From positions 74,618 through 138,617 of the forward strand of contig CAZWBA010000009.1 in the NCBI GenBank assembly GCA_964631955.1: a stretch of DNA of 64,000 nucleotides, read 5' to 3'. The notes beneath the pieces are model-generated. The model searched no databases and had not been told where the DNA came from. It was given only the letters and a program-made list of their open reading frames with translations. This document shows positions 53,070 through 61,585 of this stretch, piece after piece. The DNA is from CAMLJR01 sp964631955. Its GTDB lineage: Bacteria; Pseudomonadota; Gammaproteobacteria; Pseudomonadales; CAMLJR01. Position 1 is the stretch's first letter, and the number at the start of each line of letters is the position of its first letter. The position numbers were made by a program, and so were the translations under genes.

Positions 53070-53126
53070 ATGGCCGCATTGAAAGATAAGGTTGCACTTG
53101 AATTTCAGAAGGCATGGCTGAAGTGA
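53070..53126 (+). pseudogene. Possible remnant of a short-chain dehydrogenase gene start
   Basis: An ATG at 53070, nine bases after TGGAGGT, opens a frame reading MAALKDKVALEFQKAWLK and stop. The first ten residues look like the common N-terminus of short-chain dehydrogenases (LKDKVALVTGA), but the NAD-binding motif never appears. It may be the scar of a deletion or a leader peptide. Confidence 0.35.
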
Positions 53127-53208
53127 CCGCATCAACAGCGGCATATCGTGCAGGTCGACTGCAGCATGATCAATCAGCTAATTAACGAGTCGTATTCAGG
53201 ATTTAATC

Positions 53209-54180
53209 ATGGCATCAAAAGACGGTATATCGGTACCCGCTCGCGTTATTCCTGCACCGCGCAGTATCAGCGCTGAAGCGCAAGCGTTTCTTTCAGCCAA
53301 TCTCAGCATGGCAACGCCGCAATTCGATGTTAACGATAAGGAGAGCTGGCGTAGTTACATTGCGCAAGTTGATCGTCAGCTCGCGGTGATTTCCGAGATG
53401 CGGGCGAAACCCTATCCCGCTGCTATTTCAGAGCATCAATTATCAGGTAGTACGTTGTACGAAATTATTCCAGATAATCTAACGGCTGAAAGCGACGGCA
53501 AAGTCGTTCTGGAAATACATGGCGGTGCGTTTATTGTGGGCGGCGGGCGCAGCGCCGCGTATATCGCGCAACCGATTGCATTTAAAACCGGACTGCGAAC
53601 CTTTTCGGTTGATTATCGTATGCCGCCCGATCATCCATTTCCCACCGGCTTGGATGATGCGCTGGAGGCTTATCAATTTCTGTTGCAACGTTACAAGCCA
53701 TCCAGCATAGCGGTGCATGGTTCATCTGCCGGTGCCAATCTTGCGGCGGCGGTCGTTCTTAAAGCCAGAGACTCCGGATTGCCGCTGCCGGGAGTTTGCG
53801 CATTGCACACTGCGGGTGTCGATATGACGCACGCCGGTGATACCTTCACCACGAATACGCATATCGATATTGTGATGCGTGAAGCGCCGGATAATGTGCG
53901 GAGCCTATACGCGGGCGATCACGATTTGAATGATCCCTATCTGTCGCCGGTTTTTGCCGATTTCAGCAGAGGCTTTCCACCGACGATTTTACTGTCGGGC
54001 ACGCGCGATATTTTGTTGTCGCCCACCGTCATGATGCATCGCGCGCTCAGGCGTGCGGGGCTCGAGGCCGAGCTGCATGTATTCGAAGCTATGCCGCACG
54101 GTGGATTCGGTGGCACCGCGCCTGAGGATCAGGAACTCCTCGCGGAAACAGCGCGATTTATAAAAGCGAATTTGTGCTGA
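53209..54180 (+). CDS. Alpha/beta hydrolase, hormone-sensitive-lipase-like
   Basis: This 323-residue esterase has the oxyanion motif VLEIHGGAFIVGGGRS and the nucleophile elbow VHGSSAGANLAAA. An Asp in LLSGTRDILLSP and a His in EAMPHGGFGG complete the triad. It has no signal peptide. It is transcribed from the LacI-controlled promoter and likely hydrolyses an ester or lactone in the same pathway. Confidence 0.92.
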   Translation: MASKDGISVPARVIPAPRSISAEAQAFLSANLSMATPQFDVNDKESWRSYIAQVDRQLAVISEMRAKPYPAAISEHQLSGSTLYEIIPDNLTAESDGKVVLEIHGGAFIVGGGRSAAYIAQPIAFKTGLRTFSVDYRMPPDHPFPTGLDDALEAYQFLLQRYKPSSIAVHGSSAGANLAAAVVLKARDSGLPLPGVCALHTAGVDMTHAGDTFTTNTHIDIVMREAPDNVRSLYAGDHDLNDPYLSPVFADFSRGFPPTILLSGTRDILLSPTVMMHRALRRAGLEAELHVFEAMPHGGFGGTAPEDQELLAETARFIKANLC

Positions 54181-54208
54181 ATTTTTCGATGCGGCAGTCG
54201 TTTGTGCG

Positions 54209-54233
54209 AAAAAAAAGGCTGCACCAGGCAGCC
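54209..54233 (-). terminator. Intrinsic terminator after the sulfotransferase gene
   Basis: On the minus strand, GGCTGC-CTGGT-GCAGCC is followed by eight T. It sits between the convergent hydrolase and sulfotransferase genes. Confidence 0.8.
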
Positions 54234-54268
54234 AGGAAATGTCGCTATCAATTGCATGAAAAATCGAA

Positions 54269-55417
54269 TTACGCTTTCACCGGAATTTTGAACTGTTCGC
54301 AATAATCCTTGTAGCGCGCGCGAATTTGTTCCTTGGTCAGTCTGTAATCGGCGAGGTCGTACGTGTGCTTGCCGTGTTTGCCCTGCTGATTGTTCCCCAT
54401 GAATGTATTCATCGCTGCTTCGGCCTCTGCGGTGAGCGGCTCGTCGAAATGTTTGTAAACATTTTTGATGGCGCCGATCGGATCTTTCATCACATCCGCG
54501 TATTGCAGATCGTAAATGGAATCCCAGCCATGTTTGGCTTTGTAGGCGAGGGTGCGCTCGATCATGATGTCGAATGTATCCAGCAGCACTTCGCCGATCG
54601 CTTTCAGATTCACATCGTCGCTGAACATCGGGCGCACCGCTTTGAGCAGGCTGCACGCCGAGCCGACCACGTCGACGGGATCGCGATGAGTCATCACCAG
54701 CTGCGCGTCCGGATAAACAGTGGTCAGCGCATCGAGATACAGCGGATGCCACGGGTTTTTCAGCGTCCAGCGACCGCCCGTTTCGGCCTGCAGTAATTGC
54801 AGCAGGCGCTTGTGGTAACGGAATGCCGGCAAATAATCGGCCTCGTGCATCAGCCACTGGTGGTAGCTCGGAATATCGAATTGCGAGTCATACACTTCCG
54901 CGCAAAACGAAGGCGTCATCGAAAACTGGCACTCAGTGGGGGAGTCGGCGTCTTCGTGGTGAATCGCGGAAATATGCGGCGCCATTTTCAGCGACATGTC
55001 GAGCTGCGCTTTCGCCTTGTCGTAGCGGGGACCGGCGCGCAGCTCCTCGGGTTTCGGCGGCGGCACGGAATCGAAAGCTTCCCAGCGCAGGAAGCAGCGG
55101 CGCGCGGGGTCGACGCTGAGCAGATTGATGACGAGCGTGGTGCCCGTGCGCGGCAAGCCGAACACGAACATCGGCTTTTCCACCGGCCGCTGCAATAGCT
55201 CCGGGTGTTTCGACAGGTAATCTTCCACACGCAAGCGATTGGCGAGCGTGCCGATCAGCATGCCTTCCGCGCTTTTCTCACCGCGCGCGTTGAGCCTGGC
55301 CTCGTTATTGAGTGCGTTCACGAGGCGATCGAGCGGTCCCAGGATGCTGTCGTCGCCGAGGTTGGTAAGACCGCCGGTGAGCTGCTGTGCGGTAGCGAGT
55401 AATTGTTGTGTCTGCAT
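54269..55417 (-). CDS. PAPS-dependent sulfotransferase family protein
   Basis: This 382-residue protein moves a sulfuryl group from PAPS to an alcohol or amine. The 5'-phosphosulfate loop is FVFGLPRTGTTLVINLLS, and the 3'-phosphate site is VMTHRDPVDVVGSACSLL. The N-terminal helical extension (about 80 residues) is typical of the large bacterial Sulfotransfer_3 group. A palindrome lies just upstream, shared with the divergent IclR gene. cysC-sat at 46952-48793 could supply PAPS. Confidence 0.9.
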   Translation of the reverse strand: MQTQQLLATAQQLTGGLTNLGDDSILGPLDRLVNALNNEARLNARGEKSAEGMLIGTLANRLRVEDYLSKHPELLQRPVEKPMFVFGLPRTGTTLVINLLSVDPARRCFLRWEAFDSVPPPKPEELRAGPRYDKAKAQLDMSLKMAPHISAIHHEDADSPTECQFSMTPSFCAEVYDSQFDIPSYHQWLMHEADYLPAFRYHKRLLQLLQAETGGRWTLKNPWHPLYLDALTTVYPDAQLVMTHRDPVDVVGSACSLLKAVRPMFSDDVNLKAIGEVLLDTFDIMIERTLAYKAKHGWDSIYDLQYADVMKDPIGAIKNVYKHFDEPLTAEAEAAMNTFMGNNQQGKHGKHTYDLADYRLTKEQIRARYKDYCEQFKIPVKA

Positions 55418-55424
55418 GATTTTA

Positions 55425-55438
55425 TTCCATATATGGAA
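55425..55438. promoter_or_regulatory. Perfect palindrome between sulfotransferase and IclR genes
   Basis: TTCCATATATGGAA is fully self-complementary and lies eight bases upstream of the sulfotransferase ATG. IclR-family operators often contain TGGAA half-sites facing TTCCA. A further half-site TTGGAAAA lies at about 55455-55462. Confidence 0.6.
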
Positions 55439-55539
55439 AGATGTGCTTTAATATTGGAAAATAATGGCCCGTTAACCGATGGCTGTCAATGCGTTGTTGT
55501 ATTGGCTGCCGAAATGCACTCAACCCGGCGGATCTGTCC

Positions 55540-56505
55540 GTGACCGATAATTCCAGTGTCAGTAACTCCAGCAGCAACAATTCCAACACCAGCAATCGCG
55601 TGGTTGAAATCCTCAATTTTCTCGCCGCGCATCCCACAGAGGCATTCACGCTTTCCGAGCTGGCCGAGCATTTGCAGCTCAGCAATGGTTCTGCGCACCG
55701 GGTGCTGACCGCGCTCACGGAGGCGCGCTATCTGTCGCGCCATCCCAAACATAAAACCTATTCGCTCGGGGTTGCGCTGGTGGCGATCGGCCAGGCGGCG
55801 CTCGAAAAGCATCGGGGCATCGATATTGCGCGCCGCGAGATGGCGCGTCTGACGGATGAGCTTGGTGTTCAGTGCATCGCCACGGCGATTGTCGACAATG
55901 AGATGTTATTTCTGGCGAAGGAGGGCGTGTCGCAGACGCACGATGGTTTGAATCGCGTCGGTGAGCGCCGCCCTTTCGTTCCGCCGCTCGGTCTTGGACA
56001 TATCGCGTGGGCCGATAAAGCGGTGGTCGCCGACTATCTGGCGCGCGCGCAATCGACGCTGAGCGATTCAATGCGCGATTATTTGAAAAGTGCGCTGGAT
56101 GTCATCCGTCAGCGTGGTTATGCCATCGCTGCAAACGGCAGTGCCTTGCGCGCCTTGCGGCAGACCACGACATTTGCAACCGACCGGCAGCGCGATGATT
56201 CGTACTGGTCGCGTATGCACGAGTTGATCGGCGCGCTTTCGGAAAAGGAAATTCAGCTATTCGATATTGCCGGGGCCGGTGGCACCGGCATCAGTTATAT
56301 TTCGGCGCCGGTGTTTTCACCGACGGGAACCGTTACGCTGGAGCTGGCACTGAGCGGTATGCCCGACAATCTGAGCGTTGCGGAAATCGAGCGTTTTACA
56401 CAGCGATTGCTGGCAACCGCGGCCATCGTCACCAGCGAAACGCATGGACGCATGCCGACCACAAAAGCGAGACCGTCACCGCGCCCGCTTTCCGGCGAGC
56501 GCTGA
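55540..56505 (+). CDS. IclR-family transcriptional regulator
   Basis: This regulator has 321 residues from GTG 55540, which follows GGCGG; the frame is open to ATG 55489 but those residues are not family-like. After a Ser/Asn-rich leader (SSVSNSSSNNSNTSN), the winged helix reads FTLSELAEHLQLSNGSAHRVLTAL. The effector domain has YSLGVALVAIGQAAL and FVPPLGLGHIAWAD. A basic tail (TTKARPSPRPLSGER) is unusual. It is divergent from the sulfotransferase gene. Confidence 0.9.
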   Translation: MTDNSSVSNSSSNNSNTSNRVVEILNFLAAHPTEAFTLSELAEHLQLSNGSAHRVLTALTEARYLSRHPKHKTYSLGVALVAIGQAALEKHRGIDIARREMARLTDELGVQCIATAIVDNEMLFLAKEGVSQTHDGLNRVGERRPFVPPLGLGHIAWADKAVVADYLARAQSTLSDSMRDYLKSALDVIRQRGYAIAANGSALRALRQTTTFATDRQRDDSYWSRMHELIGALSEKEIQLFDIAGAGGTGISYISAPVFSPTGTVTLELALSGMPDNLSVAEIERFTQRLLATAAIVTSETHGRMPTTKARPSPRPLSGER

Positions 56506-56574
56506 TTCCCGTCGATCGAATCATTGAAAATTTCGCACCGTTTTTTATTGGTTCGATGTTTATCGAAGCGGCGG

Positions 56575-57603
56575 TTACTGAATCGGCGTTTCGGTCATCG
56601 TGGTATTGCGGCCGGCCTCTTTCGCCGAATACAGCGCTTTATCGGCGCGCTCGAACAGGGTTTCCGCCGTATCGCCCTCGCGAAAGCTGGCAACGCCGAA
56701 CGAAGCCGTCAGGCGCTCGATGGTCGTCGAGCCGCGCAACTGGATGCGTAACCGATGAACGGCGAGACGCAGGCGTTCCGCGAATAATCTCGCGGCGTCC
56801 AGTTTCGTATCGGGAAGCATCAGCACGAACTCTTCGCCGCCATAGCGCGCAGCGAGCGTTCCTTCGCGGCTTTTGGTCAGCAGCAGATTGCTGACGCGCT
56901 GCAGCACGTGATCGCCGGCCAGATGTCCCAGCCGGTCGTTGATCGATTTGAAATAATCGATATCGCAGAGCACGACACACAAATCCTGTGCGGGCGGTCC
57001 CTGTTCGATGCGGCGATTCAATTCGCGGTAAAACGTCGCGCGATTGAACAGTCTGGTCAGTTCATCGATGTTGACGCTTTGCTGCGCGCGCTCCAGCTCG
57101 ATGCGCAATTGATGAATCTGCTCGTTGGCCTGTTGCAGTGAGCGACGGCATTCGCGATTGGTTGCGTTGAAGACATCGAGCTGCTCGATAACCTCGTGGA
57201 CGGTGGCAACGATATCGTCGCTCTCGGTAGCCGCCTGCAATGCCTGCTGCGACCTGACGATGTGTTCGTCGAGATGTGCGCTGCAATCGATGCTGTGCTG
57301 CAACTGCTTGCGCAAGGTGCCGGTGAGCGTTTGAAAAGTGGCGACGGTCTGTTCAATGGCATGGCTGCCGTTGAGACAGATGTGCTGCTGGAATAATGTT
57401 CGCGCGAATTTTTCGTCGTAGGCAGTGACGCCTTTCTCGATCTTTTCCAGCGCGGCACTCAGCTCGGGACGGCGGCCGGTGCGATGGACATACCACAGCG
57501 CATAGTTGAGCGGGTTAGGCGCAAGACCTAATTTCCTGAGCTCCGGCAGGACGGCTTTCAAATGCGCAACGGCTTGTTGCAGAGCTTCTGGAAATTCGAG
57601 CAT
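56575..57603 (-). CDS. Diguanylate cyclase (GGDEF), soluble
   Basis: This 342-residue protein makes c-di-GMP from two GTP. The N-terminal 165 residues are helical with no recognised sensor fold and a long coiled coil ending SLQQANEQIHQLRIELERA. The catalytic domain begins VNIDELTRLFNRATFYREL, contains DIDYFKSINDRLGHLAGD and the active motif RYGGEEFVLML. The RxxD inhibitory site five residues before the motif reads REGT, so product inhibition is probably absent. The conserved Asp in GHLAGD argues for a standard c-di-GMP enzyme. Confidence 0.93.
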   Translation of the reverse strand: MLEFPEALQQAVAHLKAVLPELRKLGLAPNPLNYALWYVHRTGRRPELSAALEKIEKGVTAYDEKFARTLFQQHICLNGSHAIEQTVATFQTLTGTLRKQLQHSIDCSAHLDEHIVRSQQALQAATESDDIVATVHEVIEQLDVFNATNRECRRSLQQANEQIHQLRIELERAQQSVNIDELTRLFNRATFYRELNRRIEQGPPAQDLCVVLCDIDYFKSINDRLGHLAGDHVLQRVSNLLLTKSREGTLAARYGGEEFVLMLPDTKLDAARLFAERLRLAVHRLRIQLRGSTTIERLTASFGVASFREGDTAETLFERADKALYSAKEAGRNTTMTETPIQ

Positions 57604-57702
57604 AGATCATCTTGGCGTTATAAATCCTCTGCTCAGGTAAGCACAGGACCTGACCGAATTCAACCGGACGCGGTACTTATTCGGAAGCGTTTATCGCCCG
57701 AA

Positions 57703-58143
57703 TCAATAGGTTTCGCCGCGCATATATTTTTCCAGTTGAAGAATCATCGCCTTCTGATCTTCGATGATATTTTTTACCAGATCGCCGATGGAAATCAGGC
57801 CAACCAGCTTATTGTTTTCGACGACGGGCAGGTGGCGAATATGTTTGTCGGTGACCAGCTCCATGCACGATTCCATCGAATCGGCCGGCGACACACAGAT
57901 AAGATCTTTGGTCATGACCTGGCTGACCGGTGTCGTTCTCGATGAGAGTTCGCTTATACCGAACTTGCGGGCGTAATCGCGCTCGCTGAATATGCCGACC
58001 GGTTTTTCATTCTCCAGCACCAGCAGCGCGCCCACTTTTTTTTCGGCCATGAGTTTGAGCGCATCCACAACGAATGTGGCGGGTCCTACGCTGTAGGTTT
58101 TTGCATCGGCTTTCGACTGCAATATATCTCTGACGTTTTTCAT
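57703..58143 (-). CDS. CBS-domain pair protein
   Basis: This 146-residue protein is two tandem CBS domains (about residues 10-65 and 75-135), a module that binds adenine nucleotides. VGALLVLENEKPVGIFSERDYARK and IRHLPVVENNKLVGLISIGDLVK are typical. Stand-alone proteins of this kind sense energy charge or regulate enzymes in trans. It is not clearly linked to a neighbour. Confidence 0.9.
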   Translation of the reverse strand: MKNVRDILQSKADAKTYSVGPATFVVDALKLMAEKKVGALLVLENEKPVGIFSERDYARKFGISELSSRTTPVSQVMTKDLICVSPADSMESCMELVTDKHIRHLPVVENNKLVGLISIGDLVKNIIEDQKAMILQLEKYMRGETY

Positions 58144-58259
58144 GGCTGCTCCTCCGTTACGTATGTCTTTTTATCTTTTTTCAAAGAGTACATTCAATGA
58201 ATTCAGTTGACAAACAACGCACGCTGATCGACAGACAGGTTCACATCGCGCGGACAGGC

Positions 58260-59612
58260 TCACGATGAAGTGCTGCGGGAGACCGTGTGGTTATTTGCAT
58301 TGAGTCCCCACAGCGCGAGCATGAGTGGCAATGCGAACAAACCCAGTCCCCATTCGAATACATGCACACCGGCCTGCGGCACGACCACCGTGTAGCTCGC
58401 CAGAACGACGGCGGCGAGTGCATTGCCCGACAGGCCGCCGATCGAGCGATAGCTGCTGAAAATACCCATCGCGAGCGCGCGCGATTGCTCCGATGACGAT
58501 AACAGCGATGCGCGTTGTGCGATCAGTTGCGCCGCCGCCAGCCCGGTGCCGAATAATGCAAGCGCCAGCGCGAAGCTGATTCGATTGAGATAAAAAATCA
58601 TGATGAGCGCGGGTGCGGCGATGGCGCAAGCGGCGAACCAGCGCAGCAGTCGATCGCCGTGGGTATCGATGATTTTGCCGAATAGAATACTCGTCAGCAC
58701 TTGCGCCCCCGCGATGATCGCAAAATAAAGTCCCATCCAGCCGCTGTTGATGCCGAGCGCCGAATTTGCCCACGCGGGCAGCGTGAACATGATGGAAAAA
58801 TGCTGCGCAATCGAAAAGAAAAGAATGAGGCAGCTGAAATGAAAGCGCCGGTTGCTGAAACTTTTCAATTGCGTGCGCGAATCGCTCGAATGGAAAACAC
58901 GCCAGGCGAGCGCTGCGAGCAGCAGCAGGAAAATCAGGAAATACGGGATGAATGCCGTGCCCTGCACGAGCGCCTGCAACCCCAGCGCCAGCGGCAGAAA
59001 AGGCACGCCGATGAAACTGAGCGCGGTGAATCCGGCCTTGCTGCCGGTGTCTTTGGGAATGCAGAACGCGGCCAGCACGAAGGCAGCGGCACCGAGCACC
59101 ACATTCAGATGAAACAGAACGGGCCAGTCGAATGCGTGCACCAGAAATCCGCCGAGAACGAAACCGACCACCGTGGTTGCGACAAATGCGGAATTCAGAA
59201 GGCCGACGAAACCGCCGATTTTCTCGCGCGGCGCCACCTGTGCGATGAGCGCCATGCCGTTGGGCATGATGATGCCCGAGAACGCGGCCTGGCCGACGCG
59301 CCACCACAGCAACGCGTCGAATGTCTGCGCGTTCGCGGCCATCGCGCTGGAGATAGTGAAACCGAGAATGCCGGCGAGGAAAATGTTTTTCCGTCCGAGA
59401 AAATCGCCGAGGCCACCCGCCAGCGGCTGACCGGCGGCGGTGATGGCCATGAAATACATCACCATCGCCGACATGTGCGCGTAGGGAACCTGAAAAAACT
59501 CGGACAGGCGTGGATAGGCTGTGATCGCCAGTGAGCCGTTCAGGGGATTGAGCACGCAGCCGATCATGATGGCGATAACGGCGAGAACCCTGCGCCAGGT
59601 CATTTCATGCAT
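58260..59612 (-). CDS. MFS transporter
   Basis: This 450-residue inner-membrane transporter has about 12 hydrophobic segments. Motif A, GGLGDFLGRKNIF, follows the second helix, and the first contains LNGSLAITAYPRLSEFF. Overall it resembles drug:proton antiporters. It lies 36 bases after the antiporter gene at 59649 and could be co-transcribed with it. The substrate is not evident. Confidence 0.89.
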   Translation of the reverse strand: MHEMTWRRVLAVIAIMIGCVLNPLNGSLAITAYPRLSEFFQVPYAHMSAMVMYFMAITAAGQPLAGGLGDFLGRKNIFLAGILGFTISSAMAANAQTFDALLWWRVGQAAFSGIIMPNGMALIAQVAPREKIGGFVGLLNSAFVATTVVGFVLGGFLVHAFDWPVLFHLNVVLGAAAFVLAAFCIPKDTGSKAGFTALSFIGVPFLPLALGLQALVQGTAFIPYFLIFLLLLAALAWRVFHSSDSRTQLKSFSNRRFHFSCLILFFSIAQHFSIMFTLPAWANSALGINSGWMGLYFAIIAGAQVLTSILFGKIIDTHGDRLLRWFAACAIAAPALIMIFYLNRISFALALALFGTGLAAAQLIAQRASLLSSSEQSRALAMGIFSSYRSIGGLSGNALAAVVLASYTVVVPQAGVHVFEWGLGLFALPLMLALWGLNANNHTVSRSTSS

Positions 59613-59648
59613 GCCCGTTGTGGTGCGGGCGAAAAACTGTCGCCGTCA

Positions 59649-61370
59649 TCAATGCTGATGGACACCGGCCGAAGGATCCGGCGGGGCAAATCGTTCGAGC
59701 ACATGATGCGACATGCCTTTCGCCAGTTCTTCTTCGCCAAAAAATACCGTGCCGATATTTTCCCTGCGCAATATCTGCGATTCATCCTCGCTGTGCGTGC
59801 GCAGCACGATTTCGATCGAGGGATTGAGCGCGCGCGCGGTGTCGACCATCTGCCGCACGATGAGCGGATCGGGCGTTGCCACCACCAGCATTGCCGCGTT
59901 GGCGATATGCGCCTGAATCAGCACGGCGGGATCGCCCGCATCGCCGGATACCGCCGGTATGTTCTTGCTGCGCAGGCTTTCGACGACGTCGCGATTCTGT
60001 TCCGCGACGATGTAGGGAATGCTGTACTCGCGCAGCGCTTTCGCAATGCGTTTGCCGACCCTGCCATAACCCACCAGCACGACCTGGCCTTCGAGATATT
60101 TGCGCTCGGTGCTCATCGGCAGCATCGCGTACGGATCGTCGCGCCGTTCCAGTCGTCGCGCCGCCTCGGAAACGCTCAATATGCCGCGGCGCAGCGGCTC
60201 GATCGCGGCGAACACGATGGGGTTGATCGCAATCGAAATCAGCGCGCCGGCCAGCACCAGACTCATGCCTTCGGAAGGCAGCAGATTCAGTGTCAGGCCG
60301 AGACCCGCGAGGATGAATGAAAACTCACCGATCTGCGCAAGGCTCGCCGATACCGTGAGCGCGGTGTTGAGCGGATAGCGCAGCGCGAGTACCAGGGTCA
60401 GCGCGGCGAGGGATTTGCCGAGCACGATGATCGCGACCACGCCGAGTACATGGATCGGCTGTTCGAGCAGGATTTTCGGTTCGAACAACATGCCCACGGC
60501 GACAAAGAACAGCACTGAAAACGCATCGCGCAGCGGCAGCGATTCCTGCGCGGCGCGATGGCTGAATTCCGATTCGCGCATCACCATGCCCGCGAAAAAC
60601 GCGCCGAGGGCAAATGAAACGCTGAAGAATTCTGCCGCGCCATAGGCGATGCTGATGGCGGCGGCGATCACCGACAGCGTGAATAATTCGCGCGATCCCG
60701 TTTTCGATATTTGCCACAGCATCCACGGCAGTACACGCCGGCCCGCGATCAGCATCAGCGCGATGAATGCGACCACCTGCAACAGCGTCTGACCGAGTGT
60801 GATCCACAGCGGTTTGTTGTCGGCGCCTTGCGGCGCATCTCCACCGAGCACGCCGGCGAGCGGCGGCAGCAGCACCAGTACGAGCACGGTGGCGAGATCT
60901 TCGACCACGAGCCAGCCGACCGCGATGCGTCCGTTCATGCTTTCGAGCACGCCGCGTGCCTCCAGCGCTTTCAGCAATACCACGGTGCTCGCGCAGGACA
61001 GCGACAATCCAAAAATCAGACCGGCGCCCCAGCTCCATCCCCACCATCTCGCGACCAGCATGCCGAGCAGTGTGGCCAGTCCCATCTGCACGACCGCGCC
61101 GGGCACGGCGATACGTTTGACCGCGAGCAAATCATCGAGCGAAAAATGCAGGCCCACACCGAACATCAGCAACATGACACCGATTTCGGACAGTTGCGAA
61201 GCAAGCTGCAGATCGGCCACGAAACCCGGCGTCGAGGGGCCGATGATGATGCCTGCGATGAGATAGCCCACCAGCGCCGGAATCCTGATGCGCTCGGCCA
61301 GAAATCCCAGCACCAGTGCGATGCCGAAGCCGGTGGCGAGCGTCGTGATCAACGGAATATGGTGATCCAT
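59649..61370 (-). CDS. Monovalent cation:proton antiporter with TrkA-N domain (YbaL/KefB-like, CPA2)
   Basis: This 573-residue protein starts at ATG 61370 (MDHHIPLITTLATGFG) with AGGAG just upstream; the frame to 61535 adds 55 unrelated residues. The first 380 residues form 12 or 13 membrane helices with SLSCASTVVLLKALEARG and the functional GWLVVEDLATVLVLVLLPPL. The cytoplasmic domain binds nucleotide through VVLVGYGRVGKRIAKALRE, and VVATPDPLIVRQMVDTARAL is typical of RCK/TrkA-N folds. It likely exchanges K+ for H+ or effluxes K+ under electrophile stress. Confidence 0.94.
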   Translation of the reverse strand: MDHHIPLITTLATGFGIALVLGFLAERIRIPALVGYLIAGIIIGPSTPGFVADLQLASQLSEIGVMLLMFGVGLHFSLDDLLAVKRIAVPGAVVQMGLATLLGMLVARWWGWSWGAGLIFGLSLSCASTVVLLKALEARGVLESMNGRIAVGWLVVEDLATVLVLVLLPPLAGVLGGDAPQGADNKPLWITLGQTLLQVVAFIALMLIAGRRVLPWMLWQISKTGSRELFTLSVIAAAISIAYGAAEFFSVSFALGAFFAGMVMRESEFSHRAAQESLPLRDAFSVLFFVAVGMLFEPKILLEQPIHVLGVVAIIVLGKSLAALTLVLALRYPLNTALTVSASLAQIGEFSFILAGLGLTLNLLPSEGMSLVLAGALISIAINPIVFAAIEPLRRGILSVSEAARRLERRDDPYAMLPMSTERKYLEGQVVLVGYGRVGKRIAKALREYSIPYIVAEQNRDVVESLRSKNIPAVSGDAGDPAVLIQAHIANAAMLVVATPDPLIVRQMVDTARALNPSIEIVLRTHSEDESQILRRENIGTVFFGEEELAKGMSHHVLERFAPPDPSAGVHQH

Positions 61371-61585
61371 GCGATCTCCTGTGTCGTTAAGGGGGGATGA
61401 ACAATCGAGAATCGAGAGTGGCGTTGCGCCTACATTGTCCGCAATGCGGCTGGACAGTACAAACAATAATTCGATCGCGTTAGTGGCGCAGATGCCGGCC
61501 GGCCCCGGCGATGATGTGGCGGCATCGTATATCATCGCTGAGCCCGCGCTGACTGCGGTACGTTGAGTTGCCAGAGAAAATACCG

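Larger units (their letters stand above)
52886..53208. other. Control region between LacI and alpha/beta hydrolase genes
   Basis: This 323-base gap holds a promoter with TTGACA at 52982-52987, the second LacI-type operator and an 18-codon frame that looks like the start of a lost dehydrogenase gene (53070-53126). No complete gene is seen. Confidence 0.6.
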
